Positions 51,011 through 61,549 are shown, numbered from the stretch's first letter. The stretch is DNA of 64,000 nt from Magnetospirillum sp. 15-1 (GCF_900184795.1 NZ_FXXN01000026.1:502064-566063), one strand, 5' to 3'. Notes: generated from the sequence alone by a model not told the origin. Program-made: numbers and translations.

Positions 51011-52414
51011 ATGAGCATCATCGATCGATTGGCCGCCATCGTCGGTCCGGGCAACGTCATCACCGATCCGTCCGACCTCGCCCCCTATCTGGTGGAGGAG
51101 CGCGGCCTCTACCGCGGCGCCACCTTGGGTGTCGTCCGCCCTGCCTCCACCGCCGAAGTCGCCGATGTGGTCAAGGCCTGCGCCGACGCCGGCATCCCCA
51201 TGGTGCCCCAGGGCGGCAATACCGGCCTGTGCGGCGGCGGCGTGCCGTCCGAGGACGGGCGGGGGGTGGTGATCTCCACCGAACGGCTGACCCGCATCCG
51301 CGCCGTGGACCCGGTGGACTTCACCCTGACCGCCGAGGCGGGCTGCGTGCTGGCCAATCTGCAGCAGGCGGCGGAAGAGGCCGGTTGCCTGTTCCCGCTC
51401 AGCCTAGGCGCCGAGGGCTCGTGCCGCATCGGCGGCAACATCTCGACCAACGCCGGCGGCACCAACGTGCTGCGCTACGGCAACACCCGCGATCTGGTGC
51501 TGGGCCTCGAAGTGGTGCTGCCCGACGGAACCGTTTGGAACGGGCTGAAACGGCTGCGCAAGGACAATACCGGCTATGCCCTGCAGCACCTGTTCATCGG
51601 TGCGGAAGGGACGCTGGGCGTCGTCACCGCCTGCGTGCTGAAGCTGTTTCCCCGCCCGCGCGAAGTGGTCACCGCCCTGGTGGCGCTGTCCGACCTGGAG
51701 ACGGCGCTGCCCCTGTTCGCCAGCGCGCGTACGGCCAGCGGCGATTCGGTCACCGCCTGCGAGCTGATACCGCGCCGGGGACTGGAACTGGGTCTGCGCC
51801 ACGTACCGGGCGTGCGCGATCCCTTCGCGGCGCCCCACGACTGGATGCTGCTGCTGGAACTGTCGTCGTCGCGGCCCGGCGGCCTGCGCGAAGCGCTGGA
51901 GGACGTGCTGACCCGGGCCTTCGAGGAGGGGCTGGCGGTGGATGCGGTGATCGCCGAAAGCGACTCGCAGCGCGCCGATTTCTGGCGCATCCGCGAAGCC
52001 ATCCCCGAGGCCCAGAAGAAGGAGGGCGGCTCCATCAAGCACGACGTCTCGGTAGCCACCTCCCGCGTTCCCGAGATGATCCGCCGCTGCACCGGCGCGG
52101 TGGAAGCGGCCATGCCCGGCGTGCGGGTGGTGCCCTTCGGCCATCTGGGCGACGGCAACACCCACTTCAACCTGACCCAGCCGGAGGGTGCCGACAAGTC
52201 CGCCTTCCTGGCCCGCTGGGCCGAGATGAACCGCATCGTCCACGACATCGTGGTGGGGATGGAGGGTTCCATCTCGGCCGAGCACGGCATCGGCCGGCTG
52301 AAAGTGGATGAACTGGTCCATTACAAACCGGGCGTGGACCTCGACCTGATGCGCAGGGTCAAATCGGCGCTCGACCCCCGGGGCCTGATGAACCCGGGAA
52401 AGATCCTGCGCTGA
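51011..52414 (+). CDS. FAD-linked D-2-hydroxyacid dehydrogenase (D2HGDH/GlcD-like)
   Basis: A 467-residue enzyme. The PCMH-type FAD domain shows VPQGGNTGLCGGGVPSEDG, IGGNISTNAGGTNVLRYGNT and LFIGAEGTLGVVTACVLKLF. The C-terminal oxidase domain has PFGHLGDGNTHFNL and AEHGIGRLK, with His/Glu metal-type ligands. D-2-hydroxyglutarate dehydrogenase is the closest fit; D-lactate or glycolate are alternatives. Its ATG lies at the end of the tandem repeat chain. Confidence 0.88.
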   Translation: MSIIDRLAAIVGPGNVITDPSDLAPYLVEERGLYRGATLGVVRPASTAEVADVVKACADAGIPMVPQGGNTGLCGGGVPSEDGRGVVISTERLTRIRAVDPVDFTLTAEAGCVLANLQQAAEEAGCLFPLSLGAEGSCRIGGNISTNAGGTNVLRYGNTRDLVLGLEVVLPDGTVWNGLKRLRKDNTGYALQHLFIGAEGTLGVVTACVLKLFPRPREVVTALVALSDLETALPLFASARTASGDSVTACELIPRRGLELGLRHVPGVRDPFAAPHDWMLLLELSSSRPGGLREALEDVLTRAFEEGLAVDAVIAESDSQRADFWRIREAIPEAQKKEGGSIKHDVSVATSRVPEMIRRCTGAVEAAMPGVRVVPFGHLGDGNTHFNLTQPEGADKSAFLARWAEMNRIVHDIVVGMEGSISAEHGIGRLKVDELVHYKPGVDLDLMRRVKSALDPRGLMNPGKILR

Positions 52415-52475
52415 ACCGCCGGAATGAATCGGCGAAGCCCCTCACCTTTCGCTGTTCCACCGCCCGCCCCATGTC

Positions 52476-52481
52476 TATAAT
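52476..52481 (+). promoter_or_regulatory. -10 box TATAAT just before lptF
   Basis: TATAAT followed by CCC, 8 bp before ATG 52490, the same arrangement as before the GT2 gene at 33.2 kb. Implies a near-leaderless transcript. Confidence 0.4.
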
Positions 52482-52489
52482 CCCGCGCC

Positions 52490-53608
52490 ATGTCGGGGAT
52501 CACGCGATACATGATGCGCCAGATGGCGGTGGGGATGATTTTCGTCTCCGCCGCGTTGGCTTGCGTCCTGTGGCTGACCCAGTCGCTGCGCTTCGTCGAG
52601 ATGATCGTCAACAAGGGGCTGTCCATCGGCGCCTTCCTCAAGCTCACCATCCTGCTGATGCCGGGCTTCCTGGTGGTTATCGTCCCGATTTCCCTTTTTG
52701 CCGTGGTGCTTTTCACCTACAACCGGCTGATCGCGGACCGGGAACTGGTGGTTCTGCGCGCCGCCGGGCTCAGCCATCTCGCCCTGGCGCGGCCGGCGGT
52801 CATTCTGGGGCTGGCGGTAACGGCCCTGGGCTATCTGCTCAGTTGCTGGATTATTCCGGTCACCGTGCGCAGCTTCCACGAAATGCAGTGGACCATCCGC
52901 AACGACATCGGCAACGTGCTGCTGCAGGAAGGCTTGTTCAACAAGTTCGGCGAGGGCTTGACCATCTACGTCCGCTCGCGCACTCCCAACGGCGAACTGA
53001 CCGGCCTGCTGGTCCATGACAGGCGCCATCCGCAGCGCCCCGTCACCCTGATGGCCGAGCGCGGCGCCCTGGTCTATACCGAACAGGGTCCCCGCGTATT
53101 GATGTCCAACGGCAACCGCCAGGAAGTGACGCCGGGTACCGGCAAGCTGTCGCTGCTTTACTTCGACAACTACACGGTGGACTTCAACACCGCCACCGGC
53201 ACCAAGCCCGACCGGTTCCGCGACGCCCGCGAGCGCTCGACCCTGGAGCTGCTAAGCATGGACGACAGCGTGGAGAACAAGAGCGATCTCCGCCGCTTCA
53301 AATCCGAGCTGCATTCCCGCCTGGCCTCGCCGCTCTACAATCTGGCCTTTCCGCTGCTGGCCGCCGCCGTCCTGCTGACCTCCGGCTTCGACCGGCGCGG
53401 CCAGACCATGCAGGTGATGGTCGCCACCGCCCTGATGGTCGCCGTCCAGGCCCTGGCGCTGGGAGCCTCCAACCTGTCGGCCGGCAATCTGGCCTTCGTC
53501 CCGCTCATCTACATCATTGCCGCCCTTCCCATCGCCCTCGGCCTGTGGGTCCTGGCGCGCCCGCCGTGGCCGCGCCGCCGGACAGCCCCGGCCTTGGGCG
53601 CCGCGTGA
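52490..53608 (+). CDS. lptF: LPS export permease LptF
   Basis: A 372-residue inner-membrane protein of the LptF/LptG (YjgP/YjgQ) family. Three N-terminal helices (MAVGMIFVSAALACVLWLTQ; LTILLMPGFLVVIVPISLFA; LGLAVTALGYLLSCWIIPV), a periplasmic beta-jellyroll (~130-260) and C-terminal helices are present. ADRELVVLRAAGLS and FGEGLTIYVRSRTPNGELTG fit LptF. It pulls LPS from the inner membrane with LptBG. The usual next gene, lptG, is absent here. Confidence 0.85.
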   Translation: MSGITRYMMRQMAVGMIFVSAALACVLWLTQSLRFVEMIVNKGLSIGAFLKLTILLMPGFLVVIVPISLFAVVLFTYNRLIADRELVVLRAAGLSHLALARPAVILGLAVTALGYLLSCWIIPVTVRSFHEMQWTIRNDIGNVLLQEGLFNKFGEGLTIYVRSRTPNGELTGLLVHDRRHPQRPVTLMAERGALVYTEQGPRVLMSNGNRQEVTPGTGKLSLLYFDNYTVDFNTATGTKPDRFRDARERSTLELLSMDDSVENKSDLRRFKSELHSRLASPLYNLAFPLLAAAVLLTSGFDRRGQTMQVMVATALMVAVQALALGASNLSAGNLAFVPLIYIIAALPIALGLWVLARPPWPRRRTAPALGAA

Positions 53609-56391
53609 CGGGATCGAAGGTGACCACCGTGCAGTCTTCTTCCCGCCATCTGCTCCTCATCACCCTGCTGTCGGCCTCCTCGGCGCTGATCGCACCGGCG
53701 CGCGCCGACGTGGTCACCGAGCAGAAGGCCTGGCCCGAGGCGGGAAGCTGGGGACAGGCCTGGGGTGACGACGACCCGGCCGCCGCCGCCCGCGCTCCGG
53801 CGCCGCAGCGCCCCCGCCCGGCTCCCCAGGCGGCTCCCGGCTACGTGCCGCCGCCGGCCGCCGTCACCCTTCCCAGCCAGCCGGCCGCGCCGGCCCCGGC
53901 CCCGGTGCGCACCGCCCAGCCGCTTCCCGCCACCGAGATGGGCACCGCCTATCCCGAGACCGGATCGTGGGGGCAGGCCTGGGGCGACGACGAGCCCGCC
54001 GCCCCACCGCCGCCCCGCAACAGCTCCATCCCCCCGACCGTGGTCGCACCCCAACCGCCGCCGGCCGCGGAACCGCGCCGCACCCGCCAGACGCGGGAGG
54101 AACCGGCGATCCGGGCCGAGGCCTCCCCCATCGGAGAAGCTCAGCGCACCGCTTCCGACGCCACCCGGCGCGCCTCGGTCATCATGCGCGGCGAGGACGA
54201 AAGCGGCGACGCGGTGGGCCTGAAGCGCCCGCCACGCATCATCCCCGGCGCCATGCGCGGCGCCGAGGCGGCCGGGGGCGACGTCGAGCCGGTGCACATG
54301 ATGGCGGACCAGGTGATCTATGACCGCGAGTTCAACGTGGTCACCGCCAAGGGCCGCGTCGAGATGGTGCATGACGGCCGCACCATCAGTGCCGACACGG
54401 TCAGCTACAACATGAAGCAGGACGTCATGGGCGCGTCCGGCAACGTGGTCCTGACCGAGCCGTCGGGCGAGGTCACCCGCGCCGATTATTTCGAGCTGAC
54501 CGGTGACTTTAAGAACGGCGTGGCCCGCGACATCCGCTCCATCCTGGCCGACAACTCCCGTCTGGCGGCGCAGAGCGCCCAGCGGGTGGGCGGCGACCGC
54601 ACCGATTTCGACCGCGCCGTCTACACCGCCTGCGAGCCGTGCCGTGACGATCCCGACCGCACGCCGCTGTGGCAGGTCAAGGCCGAGCGCGTCACCCATA
54701 ACCAGGCCGAGGCCCAGGTGGAATACCGGGATGCCTGGCTGGAGTTCAAGGGCGTTCCCGTCGCCTACACCCCCTACCTTTCCCATCCCGATCCGACGAT
54801 CAAGCGCCAGAGCGGCGTACTGACCCCGACCTTCGGCATGAACAGCAGCCTGGGGCCGTCCATCGCCGTGCCGTATTTCCAGGTGGTTGACGACAACGAA
54901 GACTTCACCCTGACGCCGCGCTTCATGCTGGACCGGATCGCCACCTTCGACAAACCGGACAAGGACGTCCCCACCTCGGTGCTGAAGCGGATGCAATTGT
55001 CGGGTCAGCACCGCTGGCGCGGCATCCACGGTGAAGCCACCACCCAGGCCAGCATCACCGCCGACAAGAACTCCAGCGATATCCGTGGCCACATTGAATC
55101 CAAGGGCCTGGTAGAACTGGACACCACCTGGCGGGCCGGATGGCAAATCCAGCATCAGTCCGATCTCGCCTACCGCTCGCTCTACCGCGTGCGGACCGAG
55201 GAAGACCGGCCTTGGCTGATGAACCGTCCCTATGTGGAGGGCTTCAGCCGACGCGGCTATGCCATGGTCGAAGCCATGTCGTTCGAGGGCAAGCGGGTGA
55301 TCGAGGATGCCAGCAAGTCGCCGGTCGTCCTGCCGCACATGGTCTATCAAACCATCAGCTCGCCCGGCTGGGCCGGCAGCTACTGGTCGACCAGTTCCGA
55401 TGTCCTGGCCTATACCCGCGATGTGGGCACCCAGGCCCAGCGCCTGTCGACCAAGGTGGCCTGGAATCTGCCGCTCACCTCGCCCGACGGACAGGTCTAC
55501 GCCATTTCCACCTCCGTACGCGGCGACGGCTATCACGCCGACCACCTGATCGGCACGGACAAGACCTCGGGAAGCGCCGGACGCGCCATTCCCGAGGTGG
55601 CGATCAACTGGCGCTACCCCTTCACCCGCTCCGGCAGCACGGTCACCCAGGTGATCGAGCCCATGGCCATGGTGGCGGTCAGCCCCAACGCCGGCGTGGA
55701 TTCCCGAATTCCCAACGAGGATTCCGTGGCCTTCGAACTGGACGAAACCAATATAATGCGCCCCAACCGCCTGCCCGGCCTGGATCAGGTCGAGGGCGGC
55801 GCGCGCGGCGCCTATGGGCTGCGCTGGGCCGCCTATCCCAGCCGGGGAGGCGCCATCATCGCCCAGGCCGCCCAGGGCTGGCGCCAGCACAAAACCTCGA
55901 CCTTCGGAAGCGGCAGCGGCTTTACCGATACCCTCTCCGACTACGTGGGACGCGTCGATATCACCCCGATCGGCAATTTTACGCTTCGTGATCGGGTACG
56001 GCTCGACAAGGACACGCTGGAAGTCCGCCGCAACGAGGCCGGCGTCTCCATCGGGCCGCCGGCCTTCGTCCTCAGCGCCGATTACGGTATGATGTCGCCC
56101 GGCACCAGCAACACCAGCGCCATCTACCCCAAGCGGCAGTACATCAATTACGGCCTCAGTTCCTCGATGTCGCAGCATTGGCGGAGCGTCTTTTCATTGC
56201 AGCAGGATCTGGCCAACAATGGCGGCACGGTTAGCTGGACGGCCAACACCATGTATAGCGACGAGTGCTTTGCCGTGATCGGGGCATTCAACCGCTACCA
56301 ATCGGATTTGAACGGTCTGCTGTCCGGGTATCATCTGAGCCTGACCGTGGTCTTGAAATCGCTGGGCGAAGCGCCCGTCAGCGTCTTCTAG
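53605..56391 (+). CDS. lptD: LPS-assembly protein LptD
   Basis: A 928-residue outer-membrane protein. GTG 53605 overlaps the lptF stop, followed by signal peptide HLLLITLLSASSALIAPARA. A long Pro/Ala-rich linker contains SWGQAWGDD twice (from ~53740 and ~53960). The jellyroll begins at HMMADQVIYDREFNVVTAKG and the beta-barrel fills the rest. LptD with LptE inserts LPS in the outer leaflet. Confidence 0.9.
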   Translation: MTGSKVTTVQSSSRHLLLITLLSASSALIAPARADVVTEQKAWPEAGSWGQAWGDDDPAAAARAPAPQRPRPAPQAAPGYVPPPAAVTLPSQPAAPAPAPVRTAQPLPATEMGTAYPETGSWGQAWGDDEPAAPPPPRNSSIPPTVVAPQPPPAAEPRRTRQTREEPAIRAEASPIGEAQRTASDATRRASVIMRGEDESGDAVGLKRPPRIIPGAMRGAEAAGGDVEPVHMMADQVIYDREFNVVTAKGRVEMVHDGRTISADTVSYNMKQDVMGASGNVVLTEPSGEVTRADYFELTGDFKNGVARDIRSILADNSRLAAQSAQRVGGDRTDFDRAVYTACEPCRDDPDRTPLWQVKAERVTHNQAEAQVEYRDAWLEFKGVPVAYTPYLSHPDPTIKRQSGVLTPTFGMNSSLGPSIAVPYFQVVDDNEDFTLTPRFMLDRIATFDKPDKDVPTSVLKRMQLSGQHRWRGIHGEATTQASITADKNSSDIRGHIESKGLVELDTTWRAGWQIQHQSDLAYRSLYRVRTEEDRPWLMNRPYVEGFSRRGYAMVEAMSFEGKRVIEDASKSPVVLPHMVYQTISSPGWAGSYWSTSSDVLAYTRDVGTQAQRLSTKVAWNLPLTSPDGQVYAISTSVRGDGYHADHLIGTDKTSGSAGRAIPEVAINWRYPFTRSGSTVTQVIEPMAMVAVSPNAGVDSRIPNEDSVAFELDETNIMRPNRLPGLDQVEGGARGAYGLRWAAYPSRGGAIIAQAAQGWRQHKTSTFGSGSGFTDTLSDYVGRVDITPIGNFTLRDRVRLDKDTLEVRRNEAGVSIGPPAFVLSADYGMMSPGTSNTSAIYPKRQYINYGLSSSMSQHWRSVFSLQQDLANNGGTVSWTANTMYSDECFAVIGAFNRYQSDLNGLLSGYHLSLTVVLKSLGEAPVSVF

Positions 56392-56408
56392 AGGGAGGAA
56401 ACCCAAGA

Positions 56409-57674
56409 ATGCTGGCCCGCGCCGCAATCGTCCTGACCGCACTCCTGATCTCGTACGCCCCCCTTCGGCATGCCGCGGCCCAGGACGTGGACCGCATCGC
56501 CGCGGTGGTCAACGACGAGATCATCTCCATCCGCGATCTCGACGCCCGCCTGAAACTGGTCGTCACCGTTTCGGGAATGCCCGACAATATCGAGAACCGC
56601 CGTCGCGCCTTGCCCCAGGTTCTGCGCAAGATGGTGGACGAGCGCCTGCAGTCGCAGGAAGCCAGCCGGCTCAAGGTCAGCATCGGCAATGAAGAGGTGC
56701 TGCGCGGCGTCGCCAACATCGAAAACCAGAACCACATGCCGCCCGGATCGCTGTTGCCGTCCCTGGCCAAGGCCGGCGTCGACCCCGATGCCGCCAAGGA
56801 CCAGATCAGGGCCGACATCACCTGGGTCAGGCTGATCATGCGTTCGCTGCAGCCCACCATCCGGGTGGGAGAGGACGAGATATCCGAACGCCTTGAAACC
56901 ATGCGCCAGCAATTCGGCCAGCCGGAATTCATGCTGGCCGAAATCGTCCTGATGGCGGAAACCCCCCGCGAGGAGGAAGAGGCCAAGCGCCTGGGCGAAC
57001 GCCTGATCGAGCAACTGCGCGCCGGCGCGCCCTTCCAGGCCCTGGCCCGCCAGTTCTCGCAAAGCGGTTCGGCCGCCAATGGCGGCGTACTCGGCTGGCT
57101 GAGCCCGGCCCTGCTGGACGATGACCTGCGCGACTCCGCGCAACGCTTGGAAAAGGGCCAGATCAGCCCGCTGGTCCGTACGGCCTCCGGCTACACCATC
57201 CTGGCCATGGTCGATAAGCGGATAGCCGGCGAGGCCAGCGCCTCGGACCCCAAGCTGAATCTGGTCCAGGTCGTCTTCCCGATCCCGCCCGGCGCGCCGC
57301 CGATCGATCAGCTGTCGGCCAAGGCGGCGGAACTGACCGCGCCACTCAAGTCGTGCCGCGAGATGGAGGAACTGGGCCGCAAGCTCAATTCCGAGCAGTC
57401 CGGCCGCCGCGACGACGTCATGATGTCGGCCTTGCCGCAGAACCTGCGTTCCGCCGTGGCCTCGCTGTCGCTCAACAAGCCCAGCGCCCCCGTCTCCATG
57501 GGAACCGCCCTGCTGGTGCTGATGGTCTGCTCGCGCGAGGAGAACGTCACCAAGGGCGGTCTGCCCACCCGCGATGCCATGCGCCGTTCCATCGAGGAAG
57601 AGCGCCTGGACATGCTGTCCCGGCGCTATCTGCGAGACCTCCGTCGCGCCGCGTTCGTCGACTTCCGGCTGTGA
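56409..57674 (+). CDS. surA: Periplasmic chaperone SurA
   Basis: A 421-residue protein with signal peptide IVLTALLISYAPLRHAAAQ. The SurA N-terminal domain (DRIAAVVNDEIISIRDLDAR) precedes two PPIase-like regions; the first has FMLAEIVLMAETPREEEEAK and GAANGGVLGW-type parvulin signature. It escorts barrel proteins such as LptD. A GGAGG ribosome-binding site fixes ATG 56409. Confidence 0.9.
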   Translation: MLARAAIVLTALLISYAPLRHAAAQDVDRIAAVVNDEIISIRDLDARLKLVVTVSGMPDNIENRRRALPQVLRKMVDERLQSQEASRLKVSIGNEEVLRGVANIENQNHMPPGSLLPSLAKAGVDPDAAKDQIRADITWVRLIMRSLQPTIRVGEDEISERLETMRQQFGQPEFMLAEIVLMAETPREEEEAKRLGERLIEQLRAGAPFQALARQFSQSGSAANGGVLGWLSPALLDDDLRDSAQRLEKGQISPLVRTASGYTILAMVDKRIAGEASASDPKLNLVQVVFPIPPGAPPIDQLSAKAAELTAPLKSCREMEELGRKLNSEQSGRRDDVMMSALPQNLRSAVASLSLNKPSAPVSMGTALLVLMVCSREENVTKGGLPTRDAMRRSIEEERLDMLSRRYLRDLRRAAFVDFRL

Positions 57675-58678
57675 CCGTCCTCGCCCTGACCATGGGCGAG
57701 CCCGCCGGCATCGGGGGGGACATCGCGTTGCGGGCCTGGAGCGAGCGCTCGACCGGTGCCGTTCCCTCGTTCGTAATGATCGACGATGCCGGGCGGCTGC
57801 GGCTTCTGGCCGATCGGCTGGGCCTGGACGCCCCCATCCGCGAGGTCTCCTCTCCCGCCGAGGCCGGGGCCGTGTTCGCCACGGCGCTTCCCGTCCTGCA
57901 TCAGCCCCTGCCCGTGGCGGTCGAGCCGGGAAAGCCCGATCCCGCCAACGTGCCGGCGGTCAAGGCGGCCATCGAACGTGCCGTCGCCCTGGCCCTGGCC
58001 GGTGAAGTGGCGGGTCTGGTCACCAATCCCATCCACAAGCACGTGATGTATCGGGGCGGCTTCGCCTTTCCCGGCCACACCGAGTTCCTGGCCGCCCTGC
58101 TGGACCGTCCAGGCCTGCGCGAGGTGATGATGCTGGCCTGCCCCCAGTTGCGGGTGGTACCGGTGACCATCCATCTGGGCCTGGCCGAGGCCATCCGCAC
58201 GCTCACCCGCGCCGACATCGTGGAAATCGGCCGCATCACCGCTCGGGCGCTGGAGGTGGATTTCGCCATTTCCCGGCCGCGGCTGGCCGTCGCCGGGCTT
58301 AATCCCCATGCGGGTGAAGGCGGCAGCATGGGGCGGGAAGACGAGGACGTGGTCGGTCCCGCCGTAGCCGATCTGCGCGCCATGGGCATCGACGCCTTCG
58401 GCCCGCTGCCCTCCGATACCCTGTTCCATCCCAGGGCGCGGCAGGGCTATGACGCGGCGCTGTGCATGTATCACGATCAGGCGCTGATCCCCATCAAGAC
58501 CATCGATTTCGACGGCGGCGTCAACGTCACTCTGGGCCTGCCCCTGGTGCGCACCTCGCCTGATCACGGCACCGCCTTCGATCTGGCGGGAACGGGACGG
58601 TCCAGACCGGACAGCCTGATCGCCGCGCTGTCCATGGCCGCCGCCATCGCCGCCAACCGGGCCGGATACCATGGCTGA
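57671..58678 (+). CDS. pdxA: 4-hydroxythreonine-4-phosphate dehydrogenase
   Basis: A 335-residue enzyme of vitamin B6 synthesis. [20 protein letters not shown] starts the fold; [35 protein letters not shown] and [20 protein letters not shown] carry substrate and metal ligands. GTG 57671 overlaps the surA stop (GTGA). Confidence 0.94.
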   Translation: MTVLALTMGEPAGIGGDIALRAWSERSTGAVPSFVMIDDAGRLRLLADRLGLDAPIREVSSPAEAGAVFATALPVLHQPLPVAVEPGKPDPANVPAVKAAIERAVALALAGEVAGLVTNPIHKHVMYRGGFAFPGHTEFLAALLDRPGLREVMMLACPQLRVVPVTIHLGLAEAIRTLTRADIVEIGRITARALEVDFAISRPRLAVAGLNPHAGEGGSMGREDEDVVGPAVADLRAMGIDAFGPLPSDTLFHPRARQGYDAALCMYHDQALIPIKTIDFDGGVNVTLGLPLVRTSPDHGTAFDLAGTGRSRPDSLIAALSMAAAIAANRAGYHG

Positions 58679-59501
58679 GCTGCCGCCGCTGCGCGATGTC
58701 ATCGCCCGCCACGGACTCGACGCCCGCAAGTCCCTGGGCCAGCACTTCCTGTTCGATCTCAACCTGACCGGGCGGATCGCCCGCGCCGCCGGAGACCTGA
58801 CGGTGGGTTCGGTGATCGAGATCGGTCCGGGACCCGGCGGCCTGACCCGCGCCCTGCTGGATGCCGGGGCGCGCCGGGTGATCGCCATCGAGCGCGACGA
58901 CCGCGCCATCGCCATCCAGAACGAGATCGCCGAAGCCTATCCCGGCCGCCTGGAGATCATGGCCGCCGACGCCATGACCGTCGATGCCGCCGGTCTGGGC
59001 GACACGCCACGCCGCATCGTCGCCAACCTGCCCTACAACATCTCCACCGTCCTGCTGCTGGGCTGGCTGCGCCGTGCCGAGGCGTTCGAGCGCCTGATCC
59101 TGATGTTCCAGAAGGAGGTGGTGGACCGTCTGGCCGCGCCGCCCCGCTCGGACCATTACGGCCGCCTGTCGGTGATCACCCAGTGGCGGTGCGAGGTGCG
59201 TCCGCTGTTCAACGTCGACCGCCGCGCCTTTACCCCGCCGCCCGCCGTGACCTCCACGGTGGTGGAACTGGTGCCGCGCGCCGAGCCCCTGGCCCCGGCC
59301 CGCTTCGAGACGCTGGAACGGGTCACCGCCGCCGCCTTCGGCCAGCGCCGCAAGATGCTGCGCTCCAGTCTCAAATCCCTGGGAGATGCCGAGGGCCTGC
59401 TGGAGCGGACCGGCCTCGCCCCCACCGCGCGGGCCGAGGAAATTCCGGTCGAGGGATTTTGCGCCCTGGCCCGCGCCCTTGACGAGCGTCAGACCCTCTA
59501 G
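58671..59501 (+). CDS. rsmA: 16S rRNA dimethyladenosine transferase
   Basis: A 276-residue KsgA/Rsm[41 protein letters not shown] (SAM site) and [17 protein letters not shown] (NLPY catalytic loop) are all present. It methylates two adenines near the 16S 3' end. Its ATG overlaps the pdxA stop. Confidence 0.96.
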   Translation: MAELPPLRDVIARHGLDARKSLGQHFLFDLNLTGRIARAAGDLTVGSVIEIGPGPGGLTRALLDAGARRVIAIERDDRAIAIQNEIAEAYPGRLEIMAADAMTVDAAGLGDTPRRIVANLPYNISTVLLLGWLRRAEAFERLILMFQKEVVDRLAAPPRSDHYGRLSVITQWRCEVRPLFNVDRRAFTPPPAVTSTVVELVPRAEPLAPARFETLERVTAAAFGQRRKMLRSSLKSLGDAEGLLERTGLAPTARAEEIPVEGFCALARALDERQTL

Positions 59502-59543
59502 ACTCCACTGTGCTATAGTGACCGCAGCGAACAGGAGGTCACC

Positions 59544-59744
59544 ATGAGCGGATGGGGCTGCGCCCACGACGATCACGGCACATGTACGCGGGTGGCCGGA
59601 CGCCCCTGCGACCCCGGCATGAAGGGCTGCATTCTGGCCGGACGGTTCCGTTTTTCCAATCCGGCAAAGAATAGACCTGTAAAACCTCCAATTGAATATG
59701 ATGCCGCCGGCACTCCGGAAGAGGCCGAGGACTCATCGCCCTAA
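59544..59744 (+). CDS. Small Cys-containing conserved protein
   Basis: A 66-residue protein starting MSGWGCAHDDHGTCTRVAGR. Four Cys residues (6, 14, 22, 29) and two His lie in the first half and could bind a metal. The C-terminal half is disordered and acidic. AGGAGGT precedes the ATG and a TATAGT -10-like box lies 25 bp upstream. Similar short proteins occur in Rhodospirillales; function unknown. Confidence 0.7.
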   Translation: MSGWGCAHDDHGTCTRVAGRPCDPGMKGCILAGRFRFSNPAKNRPVKPPIEYDAAGTPEEAEDSSP

Positions 59745-59884
59745 AACCAGCTTCTTGTACCAAATGCCATGGATACATATGAACGCAAGCGTTGACGCGT
59801 CCCCTGGCAATAGGTTTTATTGAAGAAAGGTGCCCGGAAGAGGCGCCGTAAAATAGGTGAATTGTACATCTGGGAGAAAGCGGA

Positions 59885-61297
59885 ATGACGGCTGAGCGCG
59901 GCGGGGCCTCCCCGACGGCGGAGAGTGTTGACTCGTTCGCCACCGAGGTTTTGAAGCAGATCGACAGTCTCAGCCTCGAGGTCGCCGACATCGCCGGCAC
60001 CATGGATGGCCTGACCCGCTTCGTCAAACACCAGGAAGAGCTGTTCGGTCATCTCAAGATGATCGCCCATGCCATGGCCGAAACCATCGGGCTGATCGAC
60101 ACCGCCGGGCGCGAAACCCGCGACATGACCATCCAGGCCGGGCATCAATCCTCGGAATCCCTGCGGACCGTCGAAGAGGCCCTGTCGGGCGTCAACCAGC
60201 TGGTCGGCGCCGTCCAGGGGATCGAGGAACGCCTGGAGGGCCTGGAAGGCGCCCTGGGCGAAGTCAGCACCATGTCGCGCAACATCCAGAAGATCGCGCG
60301 CCAGACCAACCTTCTCGCCTTGAACGCCACCATCGAGGCGGCGCGGGCCGGCGAGGCCGGCAAGGGCTTCGCCGTGGTCGCCACCGAGGTCAAGACCCTG
60401 GCGCGCCAGACCGCCGACGTCACCAGCGGCATCGACGACACCGTGCACAAGCTGTCGGGCTCGGTCACCGACCTGATCGAGACCTCCACCGACACCCTGA
60501 AGATGGCCGATTCGGTCGGCTCGGGAGTGGGCGTCATCAATGAGGCGGTTTCGGTGTTCGGCGACGTCATCGAATCCGTGGAGAGCAAGGTGGGCGACAT
60601 CTCCCAGGCCGCCTCGGCCTCCCTGTCCCAGTGCGGCGACGTGATCGGCGAAATCGACAAGTTCTTCGAGGGCATCGCCATGACCAGCGAGAGCCTGCGC
60701 AAGGCCGACGAGCGCATCGCCTCGCTGCTGGGCAATTCAGAGGAACTGATGGGCTATATCGCCGCCTCGGGCTTCCGCACCGCCGACACGCCGTTCATCG
60801 AGGCGATCCAGGAGGCGGCCCGCAAGGTCTCGGCGATGTTCGAGCAGGCGGTCGCCGGCGGGCGCATCTCCATCTCCGACCTGTTCGACGAGGCCTACCA
60901 GCCCATCGGCGGCACCAACCCCCAGCAGCACACCTCGCGCTACGCAGCGTTCAGCGATCAGGTGCTGCCCGACATCCAGGAGCCGCTGCTCGGTCTCGAC
61001 GGCCGGGTGGCCTTCTGCGTCACCATCGATCGCAACGGCTATATCGCCACCCACAACAAGAAGGTCTCGCACCCCCAGGGCGCCGACCCGGTGTGGAACA
61101 ACGCCAATTGCCGCAACCGGCGCATCTTCAACGACCGCACCGGCCTGTCCGCCGGCCGCAATACCCGGCCCTTCCTGCTGCAGACCTACCGCCGCGACAT
61201 GGGCGGCGGGCAGTTCATCATGATGAAGGACGTCTCGGCCCCCATCATGGTGCAGGGACGTCATTGGGGCGGCATTCGCCTGGGCTACCGTATTTAG
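59885..61297 (+). CDS. Soluble methyl-accepting chemotaxis protein with C-terminal sensor
   Basis: A 470-residue protein without transmembrane helices. A coiled-coil region leads to the chemoreceptor tip [20 protein letters not shown] followed by [20 protein letters not shown]. Residues ~300-470 form a C-terminal Cache-like ligand domain ([50 protein letters not shown]). It should signal to CheA from the cytoplasm. A GCCGTAAA box 32 bp upstream could be part of a flagellar sigma promoter, low confidence. Confidence 0.87.
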   Translation: MTAERGGASPTAESVDSFATEVLKQIDSLSLEVADIAGTMDGLTRFVKHQEELFGHLKMIAHAMAETIGLIDTAGRETRDMTIQAGHQSSESLRTVEEALSGVNQLVGAVQGIEERLEGLEGALGEVSTMSRNIQKIARQTNLLALNATIEAARAGEAGKGFAVVATEVKTLARQTADVTSGIDDTVHKLSGSVTDLIETSTDTLKMADSVGSGVGVINEAVSVFGDVIESVESKVGDISQAASASLSQCGDVIGEIDKFFEGIAMTSESLRKADERIASLLGNSEELMGYIAASGFRTADTPFIEAIQEAARKVSAMFEQAVAGGRISISDLFDEAYQPIGGTNPQQHTSRYAAFSDQVLPDIQEPLLGLDGRVAFCVTIDRNGYIATHNKKVSHPQGADPVWNNANCRNRRIFNDRTGLSAGRNTRPFLLQTYRRDMGGGQFIMMKDVSAPIMVQGRHWGGIRLGYRI

Positions 61298-61549
61298 AGC
61301 ATCGAGCGCCAAATCTGGCGCACAGTGCGACCAGCCGCCGTTGAGGCGGCGGCCAAGCGCGCGGAGGCGCGCGCCCGGCGAGGGGCAATGATAAACCTAG
61401 AGCGCAGTGCCTCATATTTGAGGCGCGGCGCTCTAATTATTCCAGCATCGCATTTTTTGCCGGGCCGACCGTTGTTTCGTAGGGGATGGTCGCCCGGCGA
61501 TCATGGGCGTATCATGGGCGTTAGGTAGGTATTCCGCAGGGAGGCTGCC
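61298..61549. repeat. Hairpin-rich intergenic region
   Basis: 252 bp without a credible gene. It holds several stems: GCCGCC/GGCGGC, GCGCGC/GCGCGC, and a 38-nt imperfect palindrome at 61398-61435 (TAGAGCGC...GCGCTCTA with inner GCCTC/GAGGC). It may be a repeat element or a terminator cluster after the chemoreceptor gene. Confidence 0.5.

Noticed and set aside
49549..51063. Minus-strand frame encoding repeated PSGAGRAPWRP-type peptides
   Set aside because: It is antisense to Sua5 and the 104-bp repeats; the plus-strand mini-ORF chain fits the repeat length exactly.
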